Notes: generated by a model from the letters alone, not told the origin. Positions 25,861-34,925 are shown, counted from the first letter of the stretch. The stretch is 64,000 nucleotides of DNA from an uncultured Clostridia bacterium (GCA_934746515.1 CAKVFH010000001.1:103226-167225); one strand, 5' to 3'. Made by a program: numbers and translations.

Positions 25861-27066
25861 ATGTCTATCAATAATTTAAGTTTAAGTATTTATGACACTG
25901 GACGAAAAAGTTTGAGCATTTATGTTCATATTCCTTTTTGCAATTCAAAATGCAAATATTGTGCGTTTGTGTCAATGGTTGCAAGTGAAGACGATAAAAA
26001 GAGATATTTCGTTGACCTTATGAATGAAATCAAACTGCAAGCAAAAAAATATGCTGGGTTTTATTCTGTTTCAAGTATCTATATTGGCGGGGGAACTCCT
26101 TCATGCTTGGACTATTATTATGTTAGAGATTTGCTTTCTTGTCTTTACAAGAACTTTGCTGTTAAAAATACTGCTGAAATCACTATTGAAATCAATCCAA
26201 ACTCTGCCGACAAAACAAAAATTCGTGAATATGTTTTGTCTGGTGTGAACAGATTTAGCATTGGTCTTCAATCGGTTAATCCAAAAATATTAAAAGAAAT
26301 GGGCAGAACACACACTGTTCAAGATTTTGAAAATGTCGTTGCTGAAATCCGTGAATATGGAGTCAAGAACATTAGCGCCGATATGATTATCGGGTATCCA
26401 GGGCAAAAACTTTCAGATATCAAAGATACTATTGCACTCTTACTTAAACTCCAAATTCCACACATTTCAACATATATGCTTCAAATTGAGCAGGGAACAA
26501 AGCTTAAAGCGTTGGTTGATAATGGTTCAGTATCGCTTCCAAACGAAGACCTTGTTATTGACATGTATAACTATGTTTTCGATACGCTTTCAAAAGAAGG
26601 TTACAATCGTTATGAGCTTTCCAACTTCGCTAAACCAACATTTGAATCTTTCCATAATTCTGTTTACTGGAAGCGCAAAGACTATTTGGGCATTGGTTTG
26701 GCTGCACACTCATATATTGAAGGCACAAGATTTGCAAACACCGAAAACATAACAAAATATGCTTCAAAAATTGAAAACGAACAGGAAATTCCTGTTGAAA
26801 TTTCAAAGACACTTTCAAAGGAAGAGCAAAAAGAAGAATTCATTATGCTTTCGCTCCGCACAAAAGAAGGCATTGACCTTGAAGCTTATAAACAAGAGTT
26901 CGGTGAAAACCTTGCAGCGAAAAAGAAAGACACAATCGCAACTCTTATCAAGCTTGGCTTTATCATTCTCACCAACGACAACCATTTGATTTGTTCAAAC
27001 AAAGGCTTCCTAGTTCTAAACCGCTTGATTTTGGAGCTTGTTGACGGTGACGATGTTGTTCAATAA
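25861..27066 (+). CDS. hemW: HemW-type radical SAM protein
   Basis: 401 residues. The radical SAM cluster motif 'YVHIPFCNSKCKYCAF' (Cys-x3-Cys-x2-Cys) is at about residues 21-36, followed by 'SSIYIGGGTPSCL', 'RFSIGLQSVN' and 'DMIIGYPGQ'; the C-terminal HemW domain has 'EEFIMLSLRTKEGIDL'. HemW binds heme and is thought to deliver it to proteins; it is often misnamed coproporphyrinogen oxidase. It has about 20 extra residues at the N-terminus. It lies with lepA, as in many Firmicutes. Confidence 0.92.
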   Translation: MSINNLSLSIYDTGRKSLSIYVHIPFCNSKCKYCAFVSMVASEDDKKRYFVDLMNEIKLQAKKYAGFYSVSSIYIGGGTPSCLDYYYVRDLLSCLYKNFAVKNTAEITIEINPNSADKTKIREYVLSGVNRFSIGLQSVNPKILKEMGRTHTVQDFENVVAEIREYGVKNISADMIIGYPGQKLSDIKDTIALLLKLQIPHISTYMLQIEQGTKLKALVDNGSVSLPNEDLVIDMYNYVFDTLSKEGYNRYELSNFAKPTFESFHNSVYWKRKDYLGIGLAAHSYIEGTRFANTENITKYASKIENEQEIPVEISKTLSKEEQKEEFIMLSLRTKEGIDLEAYKQEFGENLAAKKKDTIATLIKLGFIILTNDNHLICSNKGFLVLNRLILELVDGDDVVQ

Positions 27067-27182
27067 AACCTGTCTGTTTATTTAATCACAAAACACACAA
27101 CACTTTTACAGCTTGACACAACGCAAAATGCTTTCATTGTTTGACATGATGTAAAATCAAAATACTCACACTGATTGCATGC

Positions 27183-27294
27183 TATAAGCTTGGTGCATTA
27201 AGTTGCGAATTATAAGTTTCGTGCTGTAGGTTGCATGTTATAAGTTGCAAATTTTGAGATTTGAACTATAAGTTGCGTGTTATTGTTTATAAAG
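27183..27294 (+). repeat. Four degenerate 28-bp tandem repeats between hemW and hrcA
   Basis: Each unit begins with TATAAG(C/T)TT or TATAAGTTG. Starts are at 27183, 27211, 27239 and 27267, exactly 28 bases apart; the later part often contains a GTTGC element. The rest of 27067-27500 is AT-rich, with no ORF; the only other features are a terminator-like hairpin at 27331 and the hrcA promoter. Confidence 0.65.
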
Positions 27295-27330
27295 GTTTAT
27301 CTATTATATTATTTATAATACATTTAAAAG

Positions 27331-27376
27331 AAAAGGCTTGCGAATTAAATTTGAGTTTAACTTGCAAGTCTTTTTA
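27331..27376 (+). terminator. Long hairpin terminator upstream of hrcA
   Basis: AAAAGGCTTGC (27331-27341) pairs with GCAAGTCTTTT (27364-27374), with an inner TTAAA/TTTAA pairing, and runs into TTTTT. It lies about 265 bases after hemW and may end its transcript or that of an unseen RNA covering the 28-bp repeats. Confidence 0.7.
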
Positions 27377-27501
27377 TTTGCAAAAATTTGCAAAACCGCC
27401 TGTTTGTCACAGTTTGTTTTAGCTAAATTTCTGATAAAAGGATAATTAGAATTTGCACTAAAAAATTTATTAAAATATTTTAAAATTTTGTCATAAATCT
27501 G

Positions 27502-27530
27502 TTGACAAAATGTTTTAGCAGTAATATTAT
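27502..27530 (+). promoter_or_regulatory. Promoter of the hrcA-grpE-dnaK-dnaJ operon
   Basis: TTGACA at 27502-27507, a 17-base spacer and TATTAT at 27525-27530; the start falls at the CIRCE element. Confidence 0.85.
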
Positions 27531-27538
27531 ATACACTG

Positions 27539-27565
27539 TTAGCACTCATATAGATTGATTGCTAA
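27539..27565 (+). promoter_or_regulatory. CIRCE operator (HrcA binding site)
   Basis: TTAGCACTC-N9-GATTGCTAA. The consensus is TTAGCACTC-N9-GAGTGCTAA, so only one base differs, in the right arm. It begins at the predicted transcription start and lies 54 bases before hrcA. HrcA bound here blocks the operon until heat stress titrates the chaperones. Confidence 0.92.
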
Positions 27566-27618
27566 TTTATTGCATAAGATTATTGAAAATTGTATATACT
27601 TATGAAGGAGGCGGATTT

Positions 27619-28647
27619 ATGGATTTAAGCGATAGAAAAAAGAAAATCTTAAGCGCCGTTATTGAAACGAATATTAAAAACAAAAACGCCGAAGCTGTTT
27701 CAAGCAAACAACTTCAAGAAGATTATCTTCCAACTCTTTCTTCTGCAACAATCAGAAACGAACTTAATGCGCTTGAAGAAATGGGGTATCTCACACACCT
27801 GCACACTTCTTCTGGAAGAGTTCCTACAAGAGTCGGCTATGAAAAATACATAAACGAGCTTATGCATGAAAAAAAGTTGACAGCTAGAGAAAAGGAAACA
27901 ATCCAATCAAACTTTGCAAAAAAACTTGTTGGCATTCGTGATGTGATTGAGCGTTCAGCAAAAACCATTTCAAAAGTCACAAACTATGCTTCAGTTGTTT
28001 ACTCTGGTCCAAGTAGAAATGCTATTATTGAAGACATCAAGCTTTATCCAGTCAGCCAAACAACACAGCTTATTGTTGTGGTTACTGATGAAAAAGTTAT
28101 AAACGAACTTGCAAATCTCGGAACGAACGATGAAAACAATCTAAAGTCTGCCGCAGATGTTTTAAAAGAATTATTTGTCGGCAAGCCATTATCACTAATC
28201 AAAGATAGAGAGTTTAGAGACAAAGTTGTGAACAAGCAACTCAAAAAATACAAGGACGTATTTGATAAAGTTCTTGACGCAATCCAAGCAAGTGAAGAGC
28301 ATTTGTCAAATGAAATCACAATTGCTGGAAAAGACAAACTTCTCGATTATCCTGAATTTAATGATATTGACAGACTTAAAAAGACAGTGTCAGCGCTAGA
28401 GAAAAACGAAACAATCATTCCAATCATGTCTAACGGCGAAGATTTGGAACTTTCAATCAATCTCTGCGATGATAATTCTGGTCTTGAAGATTGTTCAGTT
28501 ATCACAGTTTCTTGCAATGTTGAAGGAAAACCAAAAATTACTGCTGGTGTTATCGGTCCAATGAGAATGGATTATCCAAAAGCAATATCCGTTTTAAAGG
28601 AAGTTGCCGAAACGATAGAAAATTCACTAAAAGAAGGAGATTACTAA
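27619..28647 (+). CDS. hrcA: Heat-inducible transcription repressor HrcA
   Basis: 342 residues from ATG 27619, preceded by GGAGG; the longer frame to 27559 would place the start inside CIRCE. The N-terminal winged helix is 'LSDRKKKILSAVIETNIKNKNAEAVSSKQL' with 'SSATIRNELNALEEMGYLTHLHTSSGRVPTRVGYEKYINEL', the most conserved HrcA segment. The C-terminal 'ISVLKEVAETIENSL' is also typical. HrcA represses its own operon through CIRCE and needs GroEL-type chaperone to fold. It overlaps grpE by one base (TAATG). Confidence 0.95.
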   Translation: MDLSDRKKKILSAVIETNIKNKNAEAVSSKQLQEDYLPTLSSATIRNELNALEEMGYLTHLHTSSGRVPTRVGYEKYINELMHEKKLTAREKETIQSNFAKKLVGIRDVIERSAKTISKVTNYASVVYSGPSRNAIIEDIKLYPVSQTTQLIVVVTDEKVINELANLGTNDENNLKSAADVLKELFVGKPLSLIKDREFRDKVVNKQLKKYKDVFDKVLDAIQASEEHLSNEITIAGKDKLLDYPEFNDIDRLKKTVSALEKNETIIPIMSNGEDLELSINLCDDNSGLEDCSVITVSCNVEGKPKITAGVIGPMRMDYPKAISVLKEVAETIENSLKEGDY

Positions 28648-29306
28648 TGGACGAGAAAAATGAAAACGCAAAACCAGATGAAAAGATAAATAATAATCAT
28701 GAAGAAAACCATGAACACCATGAAGGTCATCATGATGACAAACATCACGAAAACTGGAAAGAAAAAGAACACGAAAAGTTCAAAGAACTAAACGAAAAAA
28801 TCGAAAATCTTACCAAGGATTTGGATGTTGCTAAAAAAACGATTGAAGAACAAAAATCAACAATCAACAATTATTTATCAACCGCATCTTACTATAAAAA
28901 TGAGCTAGATAATCAAAAGAAAGATTTTGATAGATACAAGGAAAGAAATAAAAACATTGAGCTTGAAGCAAAGACCAAAGCAAGCGAAACCATTGCAAAA
29001 AAGATTTTGCCAATCATTGACAATTTTGATCAAGCAATTGCACATGTTGATGCTGAAGTTATGAAAGGTTTTGCAATGATTTATGGCTCACTGAACAATA
29101 TTTTAACCGACCTTGGTGTTGCTGAAATCAAAGCAGAAAATGAAAAACTTGACCCAGAAATGCACAACTGCATTTCAACGGAAGAGACTGATGAGCAAGA
29201 CAAAGACAACACCGTTGCAACCGTCTATCAAAAAGGATATATGTTTGCTGAAAGCAAAAAAGTTATCAGACCTGCAACAGTCTCTGTTTACAAAGCAAAC
29301 AGTTAA
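28647..29306 (+). CDS. grpE: GrpE nucleotide exchange factor with a His-rich N-terminus
   Basis: 219 residues. GrpE releases ADP from DnaK. The long helix (about 45-110, 'KELNEKIENLTKDLDVAKKTIEEQKSTINNYLSTASYYKNELDNQKKDFDRYKERN') and the beta domain ('DNFDQAIAHVD', 'DPEMHNCIS', 'VYQKGYMFAESKKVIRPATVSVYK') are standard. The N-terminus (about residues 17-44) is unusually rich in His, Glu and Lys, with about nine His including HEHHEGHHDDKHHEN, which is not normally present and could bind metal. Confidence 0.95.
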   Translation: MDEKNENAKPDEKINNNHEENHEHHEGHHDDKHHENWKEKEHEKFKELNEKIENLTKDLDVAKKTIEEQKSTINNYLSTASYYKNELDNQKKDFDRYKERNKNIELEAKTKASETIAKKILPIIDNFDQAIAHVDAEVMKGFAMIYGSLNNILTDLGVAEIKAENEKLDPEMHNCISTEETDEQDKDNTVATVYQKGYMFAESKKVIRPATVSVYKANS

Positions 29307-29402
29307 TCGGTCTAGTTTTTGGGCATAAGGCTAACCAAGCATACAAAAAAAATTATTAAACTAACTACGCTAAAAAGCTATTAAATAAAAGGAGAATTTA
29401 TT

Positions 29403-31235
29403 ATGGGAAAAATTATAGGTATTGACCTTGGAACAACAAACTCATGTGTTGCTGTTATGGAAGGTGGCGAACCAACCGTCATCACAAATGCAGAAGGAAG
29501 CAGAACAACACCTTCTGTTGTTGGTTTTACTAAAGAAGGGGAAAGACTTGTTGGTCAAGTTGCAAAAAGACAAGCAGTTGCTAACCCTGAAAACACAATC
29601 CGTTCAATCAAATCAAAAATGGGCGAAAATGTGACAGTTACTGCTGGCGGAAAGAGTTACACTCCACCAGAAATTTCTGCTATGATTTTGTCTAAACTTA
29701 AAGCTGATGCTGAAAAATATCTCGGCGAACCTGTTACAGAAGCTGTCATCACAGTTCCTGCATACTTCAACGACTCACAAAGACAAGCTACAAAAGATGC
29801 TGGTAAAATCGCTGGTCTTGATGTAAAGAGAATTATCAACGAGCCAACAGCCGCAGCTCTTTCTTATGGACTTGACAAAGTTAAAGATCAAGATGGTCAA
29901 AAAATCTTGGTTTACGACCTTGGTGGTGGTACATTCGATATTTCTGTTCTTGAAATCGCTGATGGCGTTTTCCAAGTTCTTGCTACTGGTGGTAACACAC
30001 ACCTTGGTGGTGATAACTTCGATGAATGCATCATAAATTATTTGGTAGAAGAATTCAAAAAGAGCGACGGCATTGATCTTTCAAAAGATAAAATGGCTAT
30101 GCAAAGACTTAAAGAAGCTGCTGAAAAAACAAAAATTGAGCTTTCAACACTCAACCAAAGCACAGTTTCTCTTCCATTCATTTCTGCTGATAGCACTGGC
30201 CCAAAACACTTGGAAGTCAACATCACTCGTGCAAAATTTGAATCTATGATTGAAAATTATATCAACGAAACAATTGATTTAACCAAAAAGGCTCTTGCTG
30301 ATGCAAAACTTACTGTTAATGATATTGCAAAAATCATCATGGTAGGTGGTTCAACCAGAATCCCTATGGTTCTTGATAAGGTTGAAAAATATATCGGCAA
30401 AAAACCATTCACTGGCATCAACCCTGATGAATGTGTTGCTATCGGTGCAGCTATTCAAGGTGGTGTGCTTGCTGGTGATGTTAAAGATGTGCTTCTTTTG
30501 GATGTAACTCCACTTTCACTTGGTATTGAAACCATGGGTGGTGTGTTCACAAAACTTATTGAAAAGAACACAACAATCCCTACAACAAAAACTCAAATTT
30601 TCTCAACCGCTGCTGATAACCAACCAGGCGTTGACATTCATGTATTGCAAGGTGAAAGAGAGTTTGCTGCAGACAACAAAACACTCGGAAGATTTGAACT
30701 TACAGGTATTCCACCAGCTCCAAGAGGCGTTCCACAAATCGAAGTTAAATTTGATATTGATGCAAACGGTATTGTTCATGTTTCTGCAAAAGACCTTGGA
30801 ACAGGCAAATCACAAGACATAACAATCACTGCTTCATCAAACCTTTCTGATGCTGATATTGACAAAGCTATCAAAGAAGCTGAACAATATGCTGAAGAAG
30901 ATAAGAAGAGAAAGGAAGTTGTTGATAACAAAAACAGCCTTGACCAACTTATCGCTGGCATTGAAAAAGTTTTGAGAGAAAGCGGAGACAAACTTTCTGC
31001 TGAAGATAAAACAAAACTTGAAGAAGCAACAAACAAAGCTAAAGAGACCTACAAAACAGCAAATGATGTTGAAACTCTCAAAGCTGCAGTTGAAGAACTT
31101 TCAAAAGTTTCAAACGAAATTTTCTCTAAACTTTATCAAAATGCTAATCCAAATGGCGGAGCTCAAGGTGGCGCTGGTGATGCTGGAAACGGCAACACAG
31201 ATCCAAACAACTTTGGTGACTTCACAACAAAATAA
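29403..31235 (+). CDS. dnaK: Molecular chaperone DnaK (Hsp70)
   Basis: 610 residues, typical for a Gram-positive DnaK. ATP-binding motifs are intact: 'GIDLGTTNSCVAVMEGGEP', 'VPAYFNDSQRQATKDAG', 'INEPTAAALSYGLD', 'VYDLGGGTFDISVLE', 'MVGGSTRIPMV'. The substrate domain has 'DVTPLSLGIETMGG', and the C-terminal lid ends in a Gly/Asn-rich tail. It works with DnaJ and GrpE, encoded on both sides. A 96-base gap to grpE carries no terminator, so the operon is continuous. Confidence 0.98.
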   Translation: MGKIIGIDLGTTNSCVAVMEGGEPTVITNAEGSRTTPSVVGFTKEGERLVGQVAKRQAVANPENTIRSIKSKMGENVTVTAGGKSYTPPEISAMILSKLKADAEKYLGEPVTEAVITVPAYFNDSQRQATKDAGKIAGLDVKRIINEPTAAALSYGLDKVKDQDGQKILVYDLGGGTFDISVLEIADGVFQVLATGGNTHLGGDNFDECIINYLVEEFKKSDGIDLSKDKMAMQRLKEAAEKTKIELSTLNQSTVSLPFISADSTGPKHLEVNITRAKFESMIENYINETIDLTKKALADAKLTVNDIAKIIMVGGSTRIPMVLDKVEKYIGKKPFTGINPDECVAIGAAIQGGVLAGDVKDVLLLDVTPLSLGIETMGGVFTKLIEKNTTIPTTKTQIFSTAADNQPGVDIHVLQGEREFAADNKTLGRFELTGIPPAPRGVPQIEVKFDIDANGIVHVSAKDLGTGKSQDITITASSNLSDADIDKAIKEAEQYAEEDKKRKEVVDNKNSLDQLIAGIEKVLRESGDKLSAEDKTKLEEATNKAKETYKTANDVETLKAAVEELSKVSNEIFSKLYQNANPNGGAQGGAGDAGNGNTDPNNFGDFTTK

Positions 31236-31249
31236 AATTTTATAAGATC

Positions 31250-31278
31250 TACACTCGCTTGAAACTCAGGCGAGTGTA
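31250..31278 (+). other. Hairpin between dnaK and dnaJ
   Basis: TACACTCGC (31250-31258), an 11-base loop and GCGAGTGTA (31270-31278), extended by flanking AGAT/ATCT. The stem is perfect and has more GC than its surroundings, but no T-run follows. It probably stabilises or processes the mRNA, giving more DnaK than DnaJ. Confidence 0.7.
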
Positions 31279-31308
31279 ATCTATTCAATTTAGAAAAAGG
31301 AAATAACA

Positions 31309-32460
31309 ATGGCTGATAAAAATTATTATGACATTTTGGGTGTTAATAAAAATGCTTCAGATGACGAAATCAAAAAAGCATACAGGTCACTAGCAAAAAA
31401 ATATCATCCAGACCTAAACCCAGGAAATGCAGAAGCAGCTGAAAAACTAAAACAAGTCAACGAAGCTTATAGTGTTCTTTCTGATAAAACAAAAAGACAA
31501 AACTATGACACTTACGGCAACGAGAATGGCCCACAAGGCTTTGGCGGATTCGGTGGAAGTGGCTTTGGTGGCAGCGGTTTCAGCGGATTCTCAACCGAAG
31601 ACTTTGGCGGATTTGGCGACATTTTCAGCAATATTTTTGGTGGGTTCGGTGGCGGAAGCAGCCGTTCTTCAAGAAAATCATCTGGCGCTATGCAGGGTGC
31701 TGACATTCAAGTTAAGCTAAAGTTATCATTTGTTGAAGCTGCTTTCGGTTGCAAAAAAACAATCAATTTAACTAGAAGTGAAACCTGTAAAGTCTGCAAC
31801 GGAACTGGTGCTAAAAACGGAACAGAGCTTGCCACTTGCACAAGATGTAAAGGCACTGGTGTTGTTCGCCAAACTCAAAACTCGCTTTTTGGTCAAATGA
31901 TTTCTGAATCAGTTTGTCCAGACTGTCATGGAACCGGCAAAATGATTAAAGAGAAATGTCCAAACTGTTCTGGCGCTGGAATCACTCGTGAAAACAGAAG
32001 CATTGAACTTAATATTCCTGGTGGTATTGACAACAACCAAGTCTTGACACTTCGCGGTCAAGGTGAAGCTGGACAAAACGGCGGACCTGCTGGTGACATT
32101 CAAATTTTGATTCAAGTTGACAACCACAAAACATTGAAACGTGAAGGTTTTGATGTTTATGAAGATGTTCCAATCACTTTTGCTGAAGCTATGCTTGGCG
32201 GAAAAGTTAAAATTCCTGGCATTGATGAAACACTTGAACTAACAATTCCAGAAGGTTCACAAACCGGAACAATCGTTTCAATGAAAGGCAAAGGAACAAA
32301 GATTTTAAACAAGAATGGCTATGGTGATTTGTTTGCAAAACTCGTCATTGAAATTCCAAAATCACTTGATAAAAACCAAAAGAAAATGCTTCAAGATTTG
32401 AGCGATAGTATTTCTGCTAGTCAATACACAAAAAAGAAAGCATTTAATGACAAACTATAA
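31309..32460 (+). CDS. dnaJ: Co-chaperone DnaJ (Hsp40)
   Basis: 383 residues. J domain 'DYYDILGVNKNASDDEIKKAYRSLAKKYHPDLNPG' with the HPD triad near residue 35, then a Gly/Phe-rich linker with many GGFGG repeats (about 72-120). Four zinc repeats follow (CKVCNGTG, CTRCKGTG, CPDCHGTG, CPNCSGAG). The C-terminal domains are complete. DnaJ delivers substrates to DnaK and stimulates its ATPase. Confidence 0.98.
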   Translation: MADKNYYDILGVNKNASDDEIKKAYRSLAKKYHPDLNPGNAEAAEKLKQVNEAYSVLSDKTKRQNYDTYGNENGPQGFGGFGGSGFGGSGFSGFSTEDFGGFGDIFSNIFGGFGGGSSRSSRKSSGAMQGADIQVKLKLSFVEAAFGCKKTINLTRSETCKVCNGTGAKNGTELATCTRCKGTGVVRQTQNSLFGQMISESVCPDCHGTGKMIKEKCPNCSGAGITRENRSIELNIPGGIDNNQVLTLRGQGEAGQNGGPAGDIQILIQVDNHKTLKREGFDVYEDVPITFAEAMLGGKVKIPGIDETLELTIPEGSQTGTIVSMKGKGTKILNKNGYGDLFAKLVIEIPKSLDKNQKKMLQDLSDSISASQYTKKKAFNDKL

Positions 32461-32466
32461 AAAATA

Positions 32467-32496
32467 GTCCACGAAAAATAATTCGTGGGCTTTTTT
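32467..32496 (+). terminator. Terminator of the heat-shock operon
   Basis: GTCCACGAA, a six-base loop, TTCGTGGGC and TTTTTT. The remaining gap to rsmE (32497-32680) is AT-rich and shows nothing else. Confidence 0.9.
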
Positions 32497-32680
32497 AGTC
32501 TTTGATAACGGACTTATTTTTTTATTTTGCTTGTAACTAACATTTCTAAATTGTTTTATTAAAATTGCAGCTAAAATTGTTTTAAACTGACTTTAATTTA
32601 CTTTTGCCGATAATAATCAAATCAATCATTTGCCTTAAATCACGCAAAAACTAATCACGAAAAAGATGAATTTGTTTTTA

Positions 32681-32708
32681 TTGACAAACTTGCAAAATCA
32701 AATATAAT
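32681..32708 (+). promoter_or_regulatory. Promoter of rsmE, very close to the start codon
   Basis: TTGACA at 32681-32686, 16 bases, TATAAT at 32703-32708. Transcription should start around 32714-32716, only one to three bases before ATG 32717. No Shine-Dalgarno motif is present. Confidence 0.75.
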
Positions 32709-32716
32709 ATATACTT

Positions 32717-33448
32717 ATGAAAGAAAAGAGATTTTATATAAATGAAGAGCTTTTTGAAGGCAAAAATGTGTGTTTGGAAGGTGAAGAATTTCATCATTTA
32801 GCAAATGTAATGAGAGCCAGAATTGGTGACAGTGTTTGTCTTTTTAATGGAAATGGAAAATTCTATTTTGGAAAAATAACGCAAATTAACAAAAAAAATG
32901 CTGAAATTTTGATTCAAAACGAGCAAATTTCGCAAAATGAGCCAAAAATTAAATTAACAATTTACCAGGCTCTTGCCAAAGGCGACAAGCTTAGTTTGGT
33001 TATGCAAAAGATAACAGAAATTGGGGCAAGCAATCTATGTTTGTTTGAAAGTGAGTTTTGCGATGTCAAATCCAACACCGGAAAGCAAGAGAGACTTGAC
33101 AATATTTCCATCTCGGCGGCAAAGCAATGTGGAAGAGCAAGTCTAGTGCAAACTTCGGGAATTTTTAACATAAAACAGATTGCAGAGCAAATAAAAGACT
33201 ATGATGCATTTTATGTGGCTTATGAAGCTGAAGACGGAGCAACACTTTCAAATTCATTGATTTTAAATAAAGGGAAACTTCAAAACATTGCAATAATGAT
33301 TGGCGCGGAAGGTGGTTTTTCAGAAAAAGAAATCGAACTTTTAAAGTCTAGTGGAGCAAAAATTGTTTCACTTGGAAATAGAATTTTAAGAACAGAAACA
33401 GCTTCAATTGTTTGTGCAGGACTTGCCATGCAAATTTTGGAGCAATAA
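32717..33448 (+). CDS. rsmE: 16S rRNA m3U1498 methyltransferase RsmE
   Basis: 243 residues, normal length. Motifs: 'EFHHLANVMRARIGDSVCLFNG' in the N-terminal PUA-like domain, then SPOUT-fold segments 'QALAKGDKLSLVMQKITEIGASNLCLFESEF' and 'IMIGAEGGFSEKEIELL' with 'SLGNRILRTETASI'. It methylates N3 of U1498 in the decoding centre. In many Bacillota prmA lies between dnaJ and rsmE; it is absent here. The message appears to be leaderless. Confidence 0.95.
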   Translation: MKEKRFYINEELFEGKNVCLEGEEFHHLANVMRARIGDSVCLFNGNGKFYFGKITQINKKNAEILIQNEQISQNEPKIKLTIYQALAKGDKLSLVMQKITEIGASNLCLFESEFCDVKSNTGKQERLDNISISAAKQCGRASLVQTSGIFNIKQIAEQIKDYDAFYVAYEAEDGATLSNSLILNKGKLQNIAIMIGAEGGFSEKEIELLKSSGAKIVSLGNRILRTETASIVCAGLAMQILEQ

Positions 33449-33455
33449 GGAAAAA

Positions 33456-34712
33456 ATGAAAAAAGTATCAATTGTTACACTTGGTTGCAAAGTTAACCAA
33501 TATGAAAGCGAAGAGCTTGCGGAAAGACTTGAAACCGATGGTTACGAAACAACCATGGGTTTAGTTTTTGCTGACATTTATGTTATAAACACCTGTGCAG
33601 TCACCAACGAAGCTGAAAGAAAATCAAGAAACATCATAACAAAACTTTTAAAACTCAACCCTAACGCAAAAATTTATATCTGCGGTTGTGCATCAGAACA
33701 TAACACCGAAAAATTCAATAAAGGTGAATTCGTAAAAGCAATTGTTGGAAACAACAATAAAACGAAACTTGCCGAACAAATTGAAAATGATGACGAAGAA
33801 TTTTTAAACAATAAAAAACTCACATCTTATAAGAGAATAACAGACAGAACTAGAGCAGTTTTGTGGGTTCAAAATGGTTGCAATAACTTCTGTTCATACT
33901 GCATCATTCCTTATTTAAGGGGAAGAGAACAAAGTTTTCCACTTGAAGAAATTGAACAAAAGGTTCGCGTTTTAGAGAAACAAGCAAATGAAATTGTTAT
34001 TGCTGGCATCAATCTTTCGGCTTATGGAAGAGATGTAAAAGGCAGTGACGGACTCATTGAAATTGCAAGGCTCTTTAGAAACAGCCCATCAAGATTTAGA
34101 TTTTCATCAATCCATGTCGATGTTATAAACGAAAACTTTTTGAAGGAGCTTTTAACTTTTGACAATTTCTGCGACCAATTTCACCTAAGTTTGCAGAGCG
34201 GTTCAAACAACACTTTAAAGGCAATGAATCGTCACTACACAAAGGAAGAATTTTTGGAAAAGGTGAACCTGATCAGACAATATTTTCCAAATGCCGGAAT
34301 CACAACCGATATCATTATTGGTTTTCCAAGCGAAACTGAAGCCGACTTTGAAGAGTCTCTTGAATTTGCAAAACAAGCAAACTTTTCAGAAATGCACATT
34401 TTCCCATTTTCTTCAAGGCAAGGAACTGTTGCTGAAAAAATGAAAAATGTGGCAACCAATGTCGCTGAAAGAGTAAAGAGAATGAGCGAACTTGAGAAAT
34501 CTATGAAACTAGAGTTCATAAACAAAAATCTTGGACTCACTCATGAAGTGATTATTGAAAATAATAAGAATGGCTACTATCTTGCACACACAAAAAACTA
34601 TATTTTGTGCTATATAGAATCAGACAAGCCAATCGAACATAACAAAAAAGTTTTTGTGAAACTTACTCAAGCTTTTGAAGATGGCGCAAAGGCTGAAATT
34701 GTCAAAATGTAA
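33456..34712 (+). CDS. mtaB: tRNA t6A37 methylthiotransferase MtaB
   Basis: 418 residues from ATG 33456; the frame open to 33408 lies inside rsmE. The UPF0004 domain has Cys in 'TLGCKVNQYESEELAE', 'NTCAVTNEAERKSRN' and 'ICGCASE'. The radical SAM motif is 'VQNGCNNFCSYCIIPYLRGREQS'; C-terminal TRAM-like region 'HEVIIENN' to 'VFVKLTQAFEDGAKAEIVK'. MtaB makes ms2t6A37 in tRNA-Lys. It lies 7 bases after rsmE with AAGG as a weak site, as in other Clostridia. Confidence 0.93.
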   Translation: MKKVSIVTLGCKVNQYESEELAERLETDGYETTMGLVFADIYVINTCAVTNEAERKSRNIITKLLKLNPNAKIYICGCASEHNTEKFNKGEFVKAIVGNNNKTKLAEQIENDDEEFLNNKKLTSYKRITDRTRAVLWVQNGCNNFCSYCIIPYLRGREQSFPLEEIEQKVRVLEKQANEIVIAGINLSAYGRDVKGSDGLIEIARLFRNSPSRFRFSSIHVDVINENFLKELLTFDNFCDQFHLSLQSGSNNTLKAMNRHYTKEEFLEKVNLIRQYFPNAGITTDIIIGFPSETEADFEESLEFAKQANFSEMHIFPFSSRQGTVAEKMKNVATNVAERVKRMSELEKSMKLEFINKNLGLTHEVIIENNKNGYYLAHTKNYILCYIESDKPIEHNKKVFVKLTQAFEDGAKAEIVKM

Positions 34713-34896
34713 AAATATCAAAAATTCAACATAAAAAATACAAGATAAATAATTTTTGCAATTTATCAGCTAAAATGTAAAATTTCAATCAAAAATCACA
34801 ATTCTATACATTTTAACATTAAAAATGGCTACTTTTTAAGCTTAAATTTAATTATTTCAAGAATCTGATAGTTTTTGGCTATTAAATGAAAAATCA

Positions 34897-34925
34897 TTGA
34901 CAAACACTTGTGTTTGTGTTATCAT
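34897..34925 (+). promoter_or_regulatory. Promoter of rpsU with a dyad in its spacer
   Basis: TTGACA at 34897-34902, 17 bases, TATCAT at 34920-34925. The spacer contains a perfect 7-bp inverted repeat CAAACAC-TT-GTGTTTG (34901-34916). A protein binding there would block RNA polymerase. The 34713-34896 gap before it shows nothing else. Confidence 0.75.

Noticed and set aside
27183..27294. CRISPR array
   Set aside because: The 28-bp units are directly adjacent and degenerate, with no spacers; no cas genes are present.
27559..27618. Longer N-terminus for hrcA
   Set aside because: The upstream ATG lies inside the CIRCE operator; ATG 27619 has GGAGG.
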